Translations under genes and position numbers: made by a program | DNA from: Phycisphaerae bacterium | GTDB taxonomy: Bacteria > Planctomycetota > Phycisphaerae > Sedimentisphaerales > Anaerohalosphaeraceae | Length of the DNA stretch: 64,000 nt | NCBI GenBank assembly: GCA_018052735.1 | Contig: JAGPMT010000006.1 | Coordinates: 1 to 64,000 of the forward strand | Direction: 5' to 3' | The notes under the pieces: generated by a model | Databases searched by the model: none | What the model saw: only the letters and a program-made list of their open reading frames with translations | Told to the model about the DNA's origin: nothing | Shown here: piece by piece, positions 26,203 through 35,192 of the stretch | Layout of the letters: every line of letters starts with the position of its first letter | How positions within the stretch are numbered: the first letter of the stretch is position 1

Positions 26203-26380
26203 TTTTCCATAAGAATTTTCTTTACGATGCTTCATCATTTTGATATAGATTTTCAGTCGGATAGAGATACGAATATAGCGCCGACAAAGATACGGGAGTG
26301 TGCATCTTTTGTATCTATAAATCACGAAGACATAAAAAGTCTATCTATCGTAAACGGAACTTTTTGGAGATAAAAGAGTT
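26203..26380 (+). other. Long leader of the rpmF operon with potential long-range pairing
   Basis: This untranslated leader holds an 8-bp perfect long-range pairing, TTTACGAT (26221-26228) with ATCGTAAA (26347-26354), which would bring its two ends together. The second arm lies about 12 bases before the GGAG ribosome binding site region (26366-26369). An open frame at 26173-26373 is poor and starts in the promoter. It may be an autoregulatory mRNA element. Confidence 0.35.
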
Positions 26381-26569
26381 ATGTTACCGGTAAAAAAAGT
26401 CAGTAAATCACGGACACGGACACGCCGTAGCCATCAGCGTCTTCGTCCGGCTAATTATTCTTTATGCAAGCAGTGCGGCGCTGCGAAATTGCCTCATACG
26501 GCCTGCAGCCAGTGCGGATATGTCAATGAGAAAATTACCTTAAAGCTTGCCAAGGAGTCTGACAGCTGA
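26381..26569 (+). CDS. rpmF: Ribosomal protein L32
   Basis: A 62-residue basic protein, MLPVKKVSKSRTRTRRSHQR, with a zinc-ribbon pair CKQC and CSQC separated by ten residues. It is a component of the large ribosomal subunit. GGAGA precedes the ATG. Its place directly before plsX is the conserved arrangement in many bacteria. Confidence 0.95.
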   Translation: MLPVKKVSKSRTRTRRSHQRLRPANYSLCKQCGAAKLPHTACSQCGYVNEKITLKLAKESDS

Positions 26570-26570
26570 T

Positions 26571-27584
26571 ATGCGTATTGCCATTGATGCTATGGGCGGC
26601 GATTATGCTCCTGCTGAAATCGTGGCCGGAGCACTGGAGGCCAAGGAAGTCCTCGACCACAGCGATGAGCTTGTGCTGGTGGGAAATGAAGATGTCATTC
26701 GAGAGCACCTGAAGCATAATGGAGCCAGTCCTGACACCTTTCGAATTTTCCATGCACCCGAGATTATCGGAATGGATGAGTCTCCCGTAGAAGCGCTTCG
26801 GCGCAAGCCGAAAAGCTCAATCGCCGTGATGGCGCATGCTGCTTCCCATCGTCAGGTGGACGCAGTGCTTTCTGCGGGCAATACAGGGGCCTGCGTGGCA
26901 GCCAGTCAGCTTCGGATGCGCAATCTGCCGGGAGTGCTGCGGCCGGGCATTGCCGTTGTGCTGCCGACATTAGGCGGCCCGGTTACAATGTGCGATGTGG
27001 GCGCCAACATTGTCTGTAAGCCGATTCATCTCTATCAATATGCCGTGATGAGCTGTGTGTACGCAGAAGTGATGTTCGGCATCCAGAAGCCCAAGGTCGG
27101 GCTGATGAACATCGGCGAAGAAGAGGCCAAAGGAACCGACCTTGTCAAAAAAACCCGTGATCTGCTCCGCTCGGATTCCACCATCAATTTTGTCGGAAAT
27201 CTGGAAGGACGCGATCTGTTCGGCGGCAAATGCAATGTGGTTATTTGCGAGGGCTTTCTGGGCAATGTGATACTCAAATTGACCGAAGGCCTTGTGGATA
27301 TGATATTCAGTGCTATTAAACAGGAACTCAAACACCGCAATCCGCTGATGGCGCTGTGGTTTAAGTCTGTGATGAAAGGACTGTTCCGAAAATACGACTA
27401 TCATGAATACGGGGGGGCTTTGCTTCTGGGAGTCAACGGCATTTCGATTATCTGTCACGGTTCCAGCAAGGCCCGAACCATCAAAAATGCCATTCTTGCC
27501 TGTAAGAAATTCTCGACACTGCAGATTAACGAAAAAATAGTAGAACGCTTAACTCAATCCACGGTGACACCCAATGGTCAATAA
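26571..27584 (+). CDS. plsX: Phosphate acyltransferase PlsX
   Basis: A 337-residue enzyme making acyl-phosphate from acyl-ACP for phospholipid synthesis. It begins MRIAIDAMGGDYAPAEIVAG and contains VLSAGNTGACVAAS and GTDLVKKTRDLL. The ATG at 26571 follows the rpmF stop by one base and has an AGGAG site inside rpmF; a longer frame to 26547 would overlap rpmF. Its stop overlaps fabH. Confidence 0.96.
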   Translation: MRIAIDAMGGDYAPAEIVAGALEAKEVLDHSDELVLVGNEDVIREHLKHNGASPDTFRIFHAPEIIGMDESPVEALRRKPKSSIAVMAHAASHRQVDAVLSAGNTGACVAASQLRMRNLPGVLRPGIAVVLPTLGGPVTMCDVGANIVCKPIHLYQYAVMSCVYAEVMFGIQKPKVGLMNIGEEEAKGTDLVKKTRDLLRSDSTINFVGNLEGRDLFGGKCNVVICEGFLGNVILKLTEGLVDMIFSAIKQELKHRNPLMALWFKSVMKGLFRKYDYHEYGGALLLGVNGISIICHGSSKARTIKNAILACKKFSTLQINEKIVERLTQSTVTPNGQ

Positions 27585-28587
27585 TCCAACGGTTCAAACA
27601 CCCAAACGCCGGGCGATACTGGCCGGCACAGGGTCGTTTGTACCTTCAAAAATACTAACAAACAGCGACCTGACCAAAATTGTCGATACTTCCGATGAAT
27701 GGATAACCACGCGAACGGGCATTAAAACCCGTCATGTGGTTTCGGAAGGCGAAACGACAGCAACGCTGGCCGCCGAAGCAGCACGCCGGGCACTGAACGA
27801 CGCCGGCATGCGGGCGGATGAACTAAACCTGATTATTATCGGAACCATTACGCCGGAGATGGTTTTTCCATCTACGGCCTGTTTTGTCCAAGATATGATT
27901 GGTGCAAAAAATGCATGGGCGTTTGATATTTCGGCGGCATGCAGCGGTTTTGTGTATGGTCTTTCGATTGCCCAGCAGTTCGTCAGTTCGGGGCTTTATC
28001 AGAATGCACTGGTGATTGGGGCAGAAACCCTGACGCGAATCACAAATTATCAGGATCGCGGCAGCTGCATCCTCTTCGGCGACGGTGCCGGGGCTGTGAT
28101 TCTCAAGGCCGCCAATTCCGGTCCGCAGGGAGTGATGTACAGCACATCGTTTTCAGACGGAAGCGGATGGACCTCCCTAAACTGCCCTGCGTACGGCTCG
28201 CGGAACCCTGTCGGCAAACCCCTGCCGGATCCGTCGATGGTTTATATGCACATTAACGGACGCGAGGTTTATCAAACAGCCGTCCGCCGAATAGTAGAAC
28301 TGGTTAATGAATGCCTCGAAAAGTGTGATTTGGATGTGGAAGATATTGCAATGTTCATTCCGCATCAAATGAACGCCCGCATCATTGAATCGGTCGGGAA
28401 GCGGCTGAATTTCTCCGATGACCGCATTTTCATCAACATAGACAAATACGGCAACACTTCTGCTGCATCGATTCCCATTGCACTGGACGAATGCCGCCGG
28501 ACCGGCAAGCTTAAATCGGGCGATATTGTGCTGCTGGTAGCCTTCGGGGGCGGGCTGACCTGGGGCGCCAATGTTATTCAGCTGTAG
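27574..28587 (+). CDS. fabH: 3-oxoacyl-ACP synthase III
   Basis: A 337-residue condensing enzyme that starts fatty acid chains from acetyl-CoA and malonyl-ACP. The active-site cysteine is in ISAACSGFVYG (C123), followed by IPHQMNARI (His) and NIDKYGNTSAASIP (Asn). It overlaps plsX by 11 bases. Confidence 0.97.
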   Translation: MVNNPTVQTPKRRAILAGTGSFVPSKILTNSDLTKIVDTSDEWITTRTGIKTRHVVSEGETTATLAAEAARRALNDAGMRADELNLIIIGTITPEMVFPSTACFVQDMIGAKNAWAFDISAACSGFVYGLSIAQQFVSSGLYQNALVIGAETLTRITNYQDRGSCILFGDGAGAVILKAANSGPQGVMYSTSFSDGSGWTSLNCPAYGSRNPVGKPLPDPSMVYMHINGREVYQTAVRRIVELVNECLEKCDLDVEDIAMFIPHQMNARIIESVGKRLNFSDDRIFINIDKYGNTSAASIPIALDECRRTGKLKSGDIVLLVAFGGGLTWGANVIQL

Positions 28588-28620
28588 CAGAATGTTATTT
28601 GGGAAGGAAAAACAGGGACA

Positions 28621-29559
28621 ATGAAAACAGCTTTTTTATTTCCCGGGCAGGGAGCCCAATATGTCGGCATGGGCCGGGATATTTATGAACAATACCCGCA
28701 GGCACAAGCCCTTTTTGAACGAGCCGGCACTATTCTGGGGTACGATTTGGCAGATATATGTTTTAACGGCCCCGACGACAAACTCAACGCAACGGAGGTA
28801 TCGCAACCGGCTATTTTCACCGTATCGGCCGCTTTTCTGGAGCTGATGAAGGCATCCCCAAAGGCTGTTCACCCGGATGCTGCCGCCGGATTGAGCATGG
28901 GGGAATACACTGCTGTTTACGCAGCCGGATTGATTTCGTTTGAAGACGGCTTGCGTCTGGTCCAGAAGCGGGGGCAGGCTATGCAGGCGGCCGCAGAAGC
29001 AAATCCGGGAGCCATGGTCAGCATTCTGGGACTGGATGATGTGCAGATTATTTCGCTCTGTGAAGAAGCTTCACAGGGCGAACTGCTTGTCGCAGTCAAC
29101 TTCAACTGTCCCGGGCAGATCGTCCTGAGCGGAACTCTGGGGGCATGCCAGCGAGCCGCTGAACTGGCGGCTAAATACGGTGCGATAAAGGCCGTGCCGC
29201 TGAGTGTGGCCGGCGCATTCCATTCGGAAATGATGGCTCCGGCCGCAAGCCAGCTGGGCCAAGCGCTGGCCGGCTGCCCAATCCGCAATCCTGCTGAAAT
29301 CAAGATTATCGCCAATATTCATGCGGACTACTATATATCGGCTGACGATATCCGGCAGGGTCTGGTCAAACAGCTGGTTCAGCCGATATTGTGGCAAAAG
29401 TGCATTGAAAAACTGCTGGCCGACAGCTTTAGCAGTTTCTATGAAATCGGACCGGGTCGGGTGCTGACAGGTCTGATGAAACGCATCAGCCGACGCAGTC
29501 AGATTACCAATATCAGTACGGCAGAATCGCTTCAGGAATTTATCGGTTCAAACGCATAA
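28621..29559 (+). CDS. fabD: Malonyl-CoA:ACP transacylase
   Basis: A 312-residue acyltransferase that loads malonate onto the acyl carrier protein. It shows FPGQGAQYVGMG near the start, the nucleophile serine in GLSMGEYTA (GHSLGEY in E. coli), QKRGQAMQ and the catalytic His in SVAGAFHSEMM. It is 33 bases after fabH, and 33 bases before fabG. Confidence 0.97.
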   Translation: MKTAFLFPGQGAQYVGMGRDIYEQYPQAQALFERAGTILGYDLADICFNGPDDKLNATEVSQPAIFTVSAAFLELMKASPKAVHPDAAAGLSMGEYTAVYAAGLISFEDGLRLVQKRGQAMQAAAEANPGAMVSILGLDDVQIISLCEEASQGELLVAVNFNCPGQIVLSGTLGACQRAAELAAKYGAIKAVPLSVAGAFHSEMMAPAASQLGQALAGCPIRNPAEIKIIANIHADYYISADDIRQGLVKQLVQPILWQKCIEKLLADSFSSFYEIGPGRVLTGLMKRISRRSQITNISTAESLQEFIGSNA

Positions 29560-29592
29560 GAAATATCAGGAATAGACAGGAAGGACTAACAG

Positions 29593-30330
29593 ATGTCAGA
29601 ACAGCGTTTAGCAGTCGTTACCGGCGCCGCCCGCGGAATCGGGCGAGCGATTGTTTTAGAATTACTGAAACAGGGACGGAAAGTCGCCGGTCTGGATTTG
29701 AATGCCCAGCAGCTTGCCGAACTGGAAAAAGTGGTTTCCCAGTCCGGTTACTCTGTCATCACGCGTGAAATTGATATTACCCAAACCGACCAGTTAACCC
29801 AGATTCTTGAACAGCTTGCCGAAGAGCATGGCGGCATCGGCATTCTGGTTAACAATGCCGGCATTACGCGCGACCGACTCATGATTCAAATGGACGATGC
29901 AGATTTTGACAAGGTTATCGCTGTTAATCTGCGTGCCGCGTTCGTTGCTACCCGTGTTGCTGCCCGCTCAATGGTTCGCAACAAATTCGGCCGGCTCATT
30001 CATATCAGCTCCGTAGCCGGCGTTATGGGACAGGCTGGTTCTGCGAATTACGCTGCCAGCAAAGCAGCTTTGATCGGGATGTCCAAATCAGTTGCTCGGG
30101 AACTGGGCAAGAAAAATGTGACCTCCAACTGCATAGCGCCGGGCTTTATCATGACCGATATGACGCAGGTGCTGCCCGAAGCGGTTAAAGAAGCCGCAAT
30201 GGCTGTTATCCCAATGAGACGCTTCGGGAAGCCCGAAGAAGTCGCCCGTGCCGTGGCCTTCCTTGCTTCGGATGAAGCCGGCTATATCACCGGGCAGGTT
30301 TTATGCGTGGACGGCGGCATGGCTATGTAA
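29593..30330 (+). CDS. fabG: 3-oxoacyl-ACP reductase
   Basis: A 245-residue short-chain dehydrogenase using NADPH to reduce 3-oxoacyl-ACP. It has the cofactor loop TGAARGIG (10-17), NNAGITRD, ISSVAGVMGQAGSANYAASK with the Ser-Tyr-Lys triad, and a C-terminal ITGQVLCVDGGMAM typical of FabG. AGGAAGGAC precedes the ATG. Confidence 0.96.
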   Translation: MSEQRLAVVTGAARGIGRAIVLELLKQGRKVAGLDLNAQQLAELEKVVSQSGYSVITREIDITQTDQLTQILEQLAEEHGGIGILVNNAGITRDRLMIQMDDADFDKVIAVNLRAAFVATRVAARSMVRNKFGRLIHISSVAGVMGQAGSANYAASKAALIGMSKSVARELGKKNVTSNCIAPGFIMTDMTQVLPEAVKEAAMAVIPMRRFGKPEEVARAVAFLASDEAGYITGQVLCVDGGMAM

Positions 30331-30349
30331 GAATTTTGCCAAAAAAAGG

Positions 30350-30378
30350 TTGAAAAGCCGTTGTTCGGCCGGTATATT
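30350..30378 (+). promoter_or_regulatory. Internal promoter before acpP
   Basis: TTGAAA (30350-30355) and TATATT (30373-30378) with a 17-base spacer lie in the 118-base gap between fabG and acpP. It would give extra transcription of acpP and fabF, sensible because acyl carrier protein is needed in large amounts. Confidence 0.65.
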
Positions 30379-30448
30379 ACCGCCGAATTAAAAATGTACA
30401 TAAAAGGACTGAAATTCCGTAACTGTTATGATTTAAGGAGATAGAACT

Positions 30449-30712
30449 GTGGCAGACGTAGATATCAAGGCCATTGAAGAGAAGGTCATCGAAATTGTAA
30501 GTGAACAGATGGGCGTCGATAAGGGAGAGATTACACGGGAAACATCCTTTATCAATGACCTGAATGCCGATTCGCTGGATACAGTGGAACTGGTCATGGA
30601 ATTCGAAGACGAATTTGATATGAGCATCCCGGATGAAGAAGCCGAAAAAATCCAGACTGTCGGCGCGGCAATCGACTACATTGTAGAAATTATGAAGAAC
30701 AAAGAAGCATAA
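30449..30712 (+). CDS. acpP: Acyl carrier protein
   Basis: An 87-residue acidic protein. The phosphopantetheine attachment serine is in [14 protein letters not shown] (S42). It begins at a GTG with a strong AAGGAG site (30436-30441). It carries growing acyl chains for all the fab enzymes here. A dedicated promoter lies about 75 bases upstream. Confidence 0.97.
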   Translation: MADVDIKAIEEKVIEIVSEQMGVDKGEITRETSFINDLNADSLDTVELVMEFEDEFDMSIPDEEAEKIQTVGAAIDYIVEIMKNKEA

Positions 30713-30720
30713 GGGCAATC

Positions 30721-31965
30721 ATGACTGGGCGTCGCGTCGTCATTACGGGATTGGGGTGTATAACACCGCTGGCTGAATCCGCCGAAGCGCTGTTTGACGG
30801 GCTTTGTGAAGGCAGAAGCGGCATTTCGATGATTGAGTCGTTCGATACTTCGGAGTATCCGGTCCGGTTCGGCGGAGAAGTCAAGAATTTCGATATAGAA
30901 CGGTACACCACAGCCCGGGACGCCAAACGGATGGACCGCTTTACACAGATGGCTCTTGCTTCGGCCATTCAGGCAGTCAGCGACAGCGGCCTGAACTTCG
31001 AACAGGAAAACAAGCATCGGGTCGGTGTGATTGTTGGAACCGGCATCGGCGGGATTAAGGAGATTGAAGACCAGCACATCCGTCTTCTGTCGAAGGGGCC
31101 GCGAAAGGTATCACCCTTCTGCGTTCCCAAGCTGATGGGCAATGCGGCCAGCGGATGCATTTCCATCGAATACGGCCTCAAAGGGCCGAATATCTGTGTG
31201 GTAACCGCCTGTGCCTCGGCCAGTCATGCCATTGGCGAAGCCTTTTGGAACATCTTGTGCGATCGTTCCGATATCTGCATTACCGGCGGTTCCGAGGCTG
31301 CCTTGACGACGATTGGTCTGGCTTCTTTTTGTGCCCTCAAAGCCCTCAGCACCCGCAACGACGATCCGCAGCGGGCATCGCGTCCATTCGACAAAGATCG
31401 CAATGGGTTTGTTTTGTCCGAAGGCGCCGGGATTCTCGTTTTGGAAGAATATGAGCACGCCAGAAAACGCGGCGCAAAAATCTACGCCGAAATGCTCGGA
31501 TACGGCGCTACAGGAGACGGTCATCATATCACAGCGCCGCTGGAAGACGGCTCAGGAGCAGCTGACGCTATGCGGCTGGCTTTGCAGCAGGCCCGCCTGA
31601 ATCCTGACCAGATTGATTATATTAATGCCCACGGCACCAGCACCGAATTAAACGATGCAGCCGAAAGCAGAGCCATTCGTTCCGTTTTCGGCAGCCACGC
31701 CTACAAATTGGCCGTCAGCTCTTCCAAAAGCTGTCTGGGGCATTCGCTTGGGGCCAGCGGGGCAATTGAACTGATAGCCTGTGCCAAGTCCATCGAAAAA
31801 CAGATCATTCACCCCACTGCCAATCTGGAAGTCGTCGGGGACGATTGCGATCCGAAAATGGATTTTGTGCCCGGCAAGGCCCGCCAGACATCGGTACGCT
31901 ATGCCTTGAGCAATTCGCTGGGCTTTGGCGGCCATAACTGCAGCTTAATTATCGGCAAATTGTAA
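30721..31965 (+). CDS. fabF: 3-oxoacyl-ACP synthase II
   Basis: A 414-residue elongating condensing enzyme. The cysteine is in VVTACASASHAIGE (C164) and the two histidines in NAHGTSTELND and SCLGHSLGASG. It starts with the usual GRRVVITGLGCITPL. It follows acpP by 8 bases and ends the operon, with a strong terminator after it. Confidence 0.97.
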   Translation: MTGRRVVITGLGCITPLAESAEALFDGLCEGRSGISMIESFDTSEYPVRFGGEVKNFDIERYTTARDAKRMDRFTQMALASAIQAVSDSGLNFEQENKHRVGVIVGTGIGGIKEIEDQHIRLLSKGPRKVSPFCVPKLMGNAASGCISIEYGLKGPNICVVTACASASHAIGEAFWNILCDRSDICITGGSEAALTTIGLASFCALKALSTRNDDPQRASRPFDKDRNGFVLSEGAGILVLEEYEHARKRGAKIYAEMLGYGATGDGHHITAPLEDGSGAADAMRLALQQARLNPDQIDYINAHGTSTELNDAAESRAIRSVFGSHAYKLAVSSSKSCLGHSLGASGAIELIACAKSIEKQIIHPTANLEVVGDDCDPKMDFVPGKARQTSVRYALSNSLGFGGHNCSLIIGKL

Positions 31966-31988
31966 GCGGTCTGAATCAGCTATTTCCG

Positions 31989-32023
31989 GCCCCGCCTTTC
32001 CTCAAAAAAGGCGGGGCTTTTTT
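31989..32023 (+). terminator. Rho-independent terminator of the fab operon
   Basis: GCCCCGCCTTT (31989-31999) pairs with AAAGGCGGGGC around a short A-rich loop and is followed by six T residues. The A-run in the loop side could also help stop leftward transcripts from the gene ending at 32042. Confidence 0.9.
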
Positions 32024-32041
32024 ATTTTCCGTTTGCCCTAA

Positions 32042-33805
32042 TCAGGGCTGTTCTTTCTGCATCTGCTCCAGCAGGCGGGCTTCTTCCTGCCGCAGTTTGT
32101 CAAACAAATCCGGCCGTTCCAGCTGAATGCGGTTAATTAAGCTCTGACGCATATAATCCGGATACATTGGGTCATTCAAAAAGCCGATGAAGGCCTGATA
32201 CCGCAGGAAACCCATCGGCGGAAGCCCCACCCGTCCCGGCTCTGCCTGTCCCATCTGCTGCTGATAAATAGAATAAATCTCCTGCGCCATATTTTCCCGC
32301 CCTGCGGCCTCATCATCATCGTGGAGGGCGTAGCGGAAATATCCCTCCCGCAGCACCGACAAAATGAACTCGGTAGCATCGTTGATGCTGATGCCTTCCA
32401 GCTCGCTTTTGAGCCGGATGCGTAAAAAGTTCATCAAGGAGCCGGTATATTCCGTCCTCGTATAGCCGGATTCGTCGATCAAATGCTCTTTCTGAAGCCG
32501 CCTGTAGATCTGCTCGGCCTTGCGCTGATGGCCGGCCTGATAAAACATCAGGACCGCATTTTCCAGAAAATTCTTATGGCCTCCCCTGACGGCTTTGGGA
32601 TTGCCCTTTTCAAGCGATTCGTACTTTTCAATGACCTTCTTCCACAATTGGTCGCAGCTTTCAAACATGCGCAGATCCGGCAACAAATAGACAGACGGCG
32701 GCTGATTGGGCACATCGTAAAGGACAACTTTGCCGGTCCGGTACAGCATCTGCAGACTGTGAAAGACGATGCGGTCTGTGTTTTTCTCGTCGATGCGGTA
32801 CTCTTCCGGGCGTCCAGCCACCTTCAGCCCCAGCGCCGCCCAATAGATAGCATGGGCAGCCGGATGCTCCCAATTCAGCGGCATCCGCTCATTGGGATCA
32901 TCAATACTGGATGGTCCGTAAGTTCGGTTCAGTTCCATCATGAAATCGATATCAAACTTCCACTCGTTCCGCAGCTGCCAAGACCGCGCAAATGTATCAA
33001 ATGTTCTGAGTGCCTCTGTGGAACGGTAGCGGTCAATTACATCAAAGGCCTCTTTTTTGAAACGTGCCGGCGTTCGCCGAAGTGTCAGATAATTGGGTAT
33101 CAGCAGTTTGGCATCAGCAAACGCACTGTCGGCCTGCTGAAGCTCGGCAATCAAACGAGCCGCCGCTGGATCTGTGAGAACTTCATCGAGCGTTTTCGGT
33201 GCAGAAGCCAGCCGCTGAAATGTCTCATTGGTCGGATTTTCACCCAGCAAAGAACGCATCGACAAAGCCAGTTCACGCTTATAATAGCGATGGCAGTCAT
33301 CTGAAATGTCGCCGATTTTATGCTGAAAGATCCAGGCCAGAGACCGATACAGCAGAATGCTGCGCGGATTCAGGACAATGGCACGGTCCCGCAGCAGTTC
33401 GTAGCCGTTCTTTACCCAGCGCCAGCGCTCCTCGGGCTGGGTGTTTGGGATGGCAACTGAAATATTATAGGCCATGTTCCACGCATGGAAGTCCCAGACG
33501 GCGGCAAAACGGGGCTGCAGTGCGGTAATCCATTCGGCAAGCTGACGGGCATCGAAAAATTTCCCTTCCTGCTTAAGCGTATCCGCCCGCATCCAGAGAA
33601 TATCGACAATCAGACCCCGAAAAGCCCCCATTGCTACGGTCGCGAAGGCCAGTGACGGCGGCGCATTTTCCAAGGATGGATTAGCGACCAAGCCCATTTT
33701 TTCGCGGGCCTGCTGCAGCGGAACCAAGCGACTGGAAGCGGCGGCCAAAAAACCGACTCCGATAACCGCACTTGTTATACTAATCAGCCACGCTTTTGTC
33801 CGCAT
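32042..33805 (-). CDS. Membrane-anchored, helix-rich protein of the ABC operon, function unknown
   Basis: A 587-residue protein with one N-terminal membrane anchor (AWLISITSAVIGVGFLAAAS) and a long, mainly helical exterior part rich in tryptophan and aromatic residues (DILWMRADTLKQEGKFFDA, AAVWDFHAWNMAYNISVAIP, ILLYRSLAWIFQHKIGD) that suggests TPR-like repeats. I do not recognise the family. The ATG at 33805 has AAGGATTG before it. It follows the ABC permease by 10 bases and is probably a partner of that transporter. Confidence 0.65.
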   Translation of the reverse strand: MRTKAWLISITSAVIGVGFLAAASSRLVPLQQAREKMGLVANPSLENAPPSLAFATVAMGAFRGLIVDILWMRADTLKQEGKFFDARQLAEWITALQPRFAAVWDFHAWNMAYNISVAIPNTQPEERWRWVKNGYELLRDRAIVLNPRSILLYRSLAWIFQHKIGDISDDCHRYYKRELALSMRSLLGENPTNETFQRLASAPKTLDEVLTDPAAARLIAELQQADSAFADAKLLIPNYLTLRRTPARFKKEAFDVIDRYRSTEALRTFDTFARSWQLRNEWKFDIDFMMELNRTYGPSSIDDPNERMPLNWEHPAAHAIYWAALGLKVAGRPEEYRIDEKNTDRIVFHSLQMLYRTGKVVLYDVPNQPPSVYLLPDLRMFESCDQLWKKVIEKYESLEKGNPKAVRGGHKNFLENAVLMFYQAGHQRKAEQIYRRLQKEHLIDESGYTRTEYTGSLMNFLRIRLKSELEGISINDATEFILSVLREGYFRYALHDDDEAAGRENMAQEIYSIYQQQMGQAEPGRVGLPPMGFLRYQAFIGFLNDPMYPDYMRQSLINRIQLERPDLFDKLRQEEARLLEQMQKEQP

Positions 33806-33815
33806 GTTGCAATCC

Positions 33816-35192
33816 TTATACAACCGCCTTAGCGACTTCCCGACGACTGAAAATCAGGATACCAGCCAGAAACATCAGCAATCCTTTGATGCATACTGTT
33901 ATCCCCAACGTCGCAGCTAAAAACATCCACCGCATTGTCCGGCCATCAACAATATAGCGGTTGGGATTATAAGCACCGTCAAACTGCGGCAACAGCCACA
34001 GCAGAGGTTTAATAGTAAATTTATAAACCACCCCGGCCGCAGCGGGCAGACTCTCTATGGCATCAAGAATAAATCCATTCGTCAGACCGGCAAGAAATAC
34101 AATCAGGCAAATCAGGATGACAACCGGAAATGACAGCCATGTCGAAAGAGACAGCCCCAAAATTGCCAAAAACATCAGACGGATAAAAATCATCAGAACC
34201 GCACGAAAATAATTTTCCGTAAAAGTGCCGGTTCGGTACAGCACTTCCAGTTCTTCCGGAATCACCGTGGTCTGGTTCATCGCCGGATTGTTATAGAATG
34301 CAATCCCCAGAAATCCATCCTCCGCCAAAGCATTGGCAGGAACATAAAATTCATGAACCGTGCGGATGCTTTCGGCCTCTTCATACCGGTAAACAGGCGT
34401 GCGAAACTGACCGCCTGAACGGAACTGCCGGATATCGCCCACCCGCCACATTCCAAACACCTTTTCGTCCGGCGGGGTTACCGTAACCTGATATTTATAG
34501 CGGACAAACAGCAGTGTATTCGGATCACTGGTATTTTTAATCCGGATATTCTGGAACTCCCATTCTTTGACTTCCCCCGGATCCACCTTGCGGGCCTTCA
34601 TGCTCTCCTGACCGATCAATTCGCTCATGACCCGCGAATAAGGCATTCCGTCGGGAATCTGGCCGGCCTCTTTAAGCTCTTTATACCGTGCCAGCGCCTG
34701 CTTGGCCAGCTGGTCTTTATCCAGCTGGGCTTTGATGCCCAGCCGCGCGGTAAAAAACTCCGCCTCCGCCTTCTCTCTCTGCTCAGCCGGGGCTTTGGCC
34801 GTTTGGTAAACAAACAGTACGCTGCCGTACACAACACCACTGAATAGACCCAGCAGCAGTGTGTCCAATAAAAGAATGCCCAGCAGTTTTCCAAGCATAT
34901 ATTCCACCCGGCGAATGGGTTTTGTTACAATCAGAAAAATATGCTTGCGCTTAAGATCGCTGCTGAGTGTGAAGGCAGACACCGCAATAGTCAGAATACA
35001 CAGCAGCAGACTGATCAGGCCCAAACCGTAGCTGGTAAAGGTCTGCAGCTTGCCCAGCAGGGTGCCATCGCCTTCCATAACTACGCTCATCAGCGGCAAC
35101 AGGATACCCAGCAGCAGAATGATCACAACCGCGATTTTCATGCGCAGGGCCTGGGCCAGTGTATTTTGTGCTACTGCCCAGATGCTATGCAT
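33816..35192 (-). CDS. ABC-2 type transporter permease
   Basis: A 458-residue membrane protein with an N-terminal segment, two more hydrophobic segments at about 53-76 and 108-130, a large soluble middle (about 131-330) and several C-terminal segments. The TKPIRRVEYMLGKLLGILLLD stretch is typical of ABC-2 permeases. The large domain probably faces outside. Its ATG overlaps the ATPase stop by 8 bases, with GGAGGATTC upstream. The pair is an exporter or membrane-remodelling ABC system of unknown substrate. Confidence 0.85.
   Translation of the reverse strand: MHSIWAVAQNTLAQALRMKIAVVIILLLGILLPLMSVVMEGDGTLLGKLQTFTSYGLGLISLLLCILTIAVSAFTLSSDLKRKHIFLIVTKPIRRVEYMLGKLLGILLLDTLLLGLFSGVVYGSVLFVYQTAKAPAEQREKAEAEFFTARLGIKAQLDKDQLAKQALARYKELKEAGQIPDGMPYSRVMSELIGQESMKARKVDPGEVKEWEFQNIRIKNTSDPNTLLFVRYKYQVTVTPPDEKVFGMWRVGDIRQFRSGGQFRTPVYRYEEAESIRTVHEFYVPANALAEDGFLGIAFYNNPAMNQTTVIPEELEVLYRTGTFTENYFRAVLMIFIRLMFLAILGLSLSTWLSFPVVILICLIVFLAGLTNGFILDAIESLPAAAGVVYKFTIKPLLWLLPQFDGAYNPNRYIVDGRTMRWMFLAATLGITVCIKGLLMFLAGILIFSRREVAKAVV

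Noticed and set aside
26173-26373. Small frame before rpmF
   Set aside because: Starts within the promoter -35 box and covers a probable untranslated leader; no ribosome binding site.
32483-33304. Rightward frame opposite the anchored helical protein
   Set aside because: Shadow frame; the leftward gene has a signal anchor and an upstream ribosome binding site.
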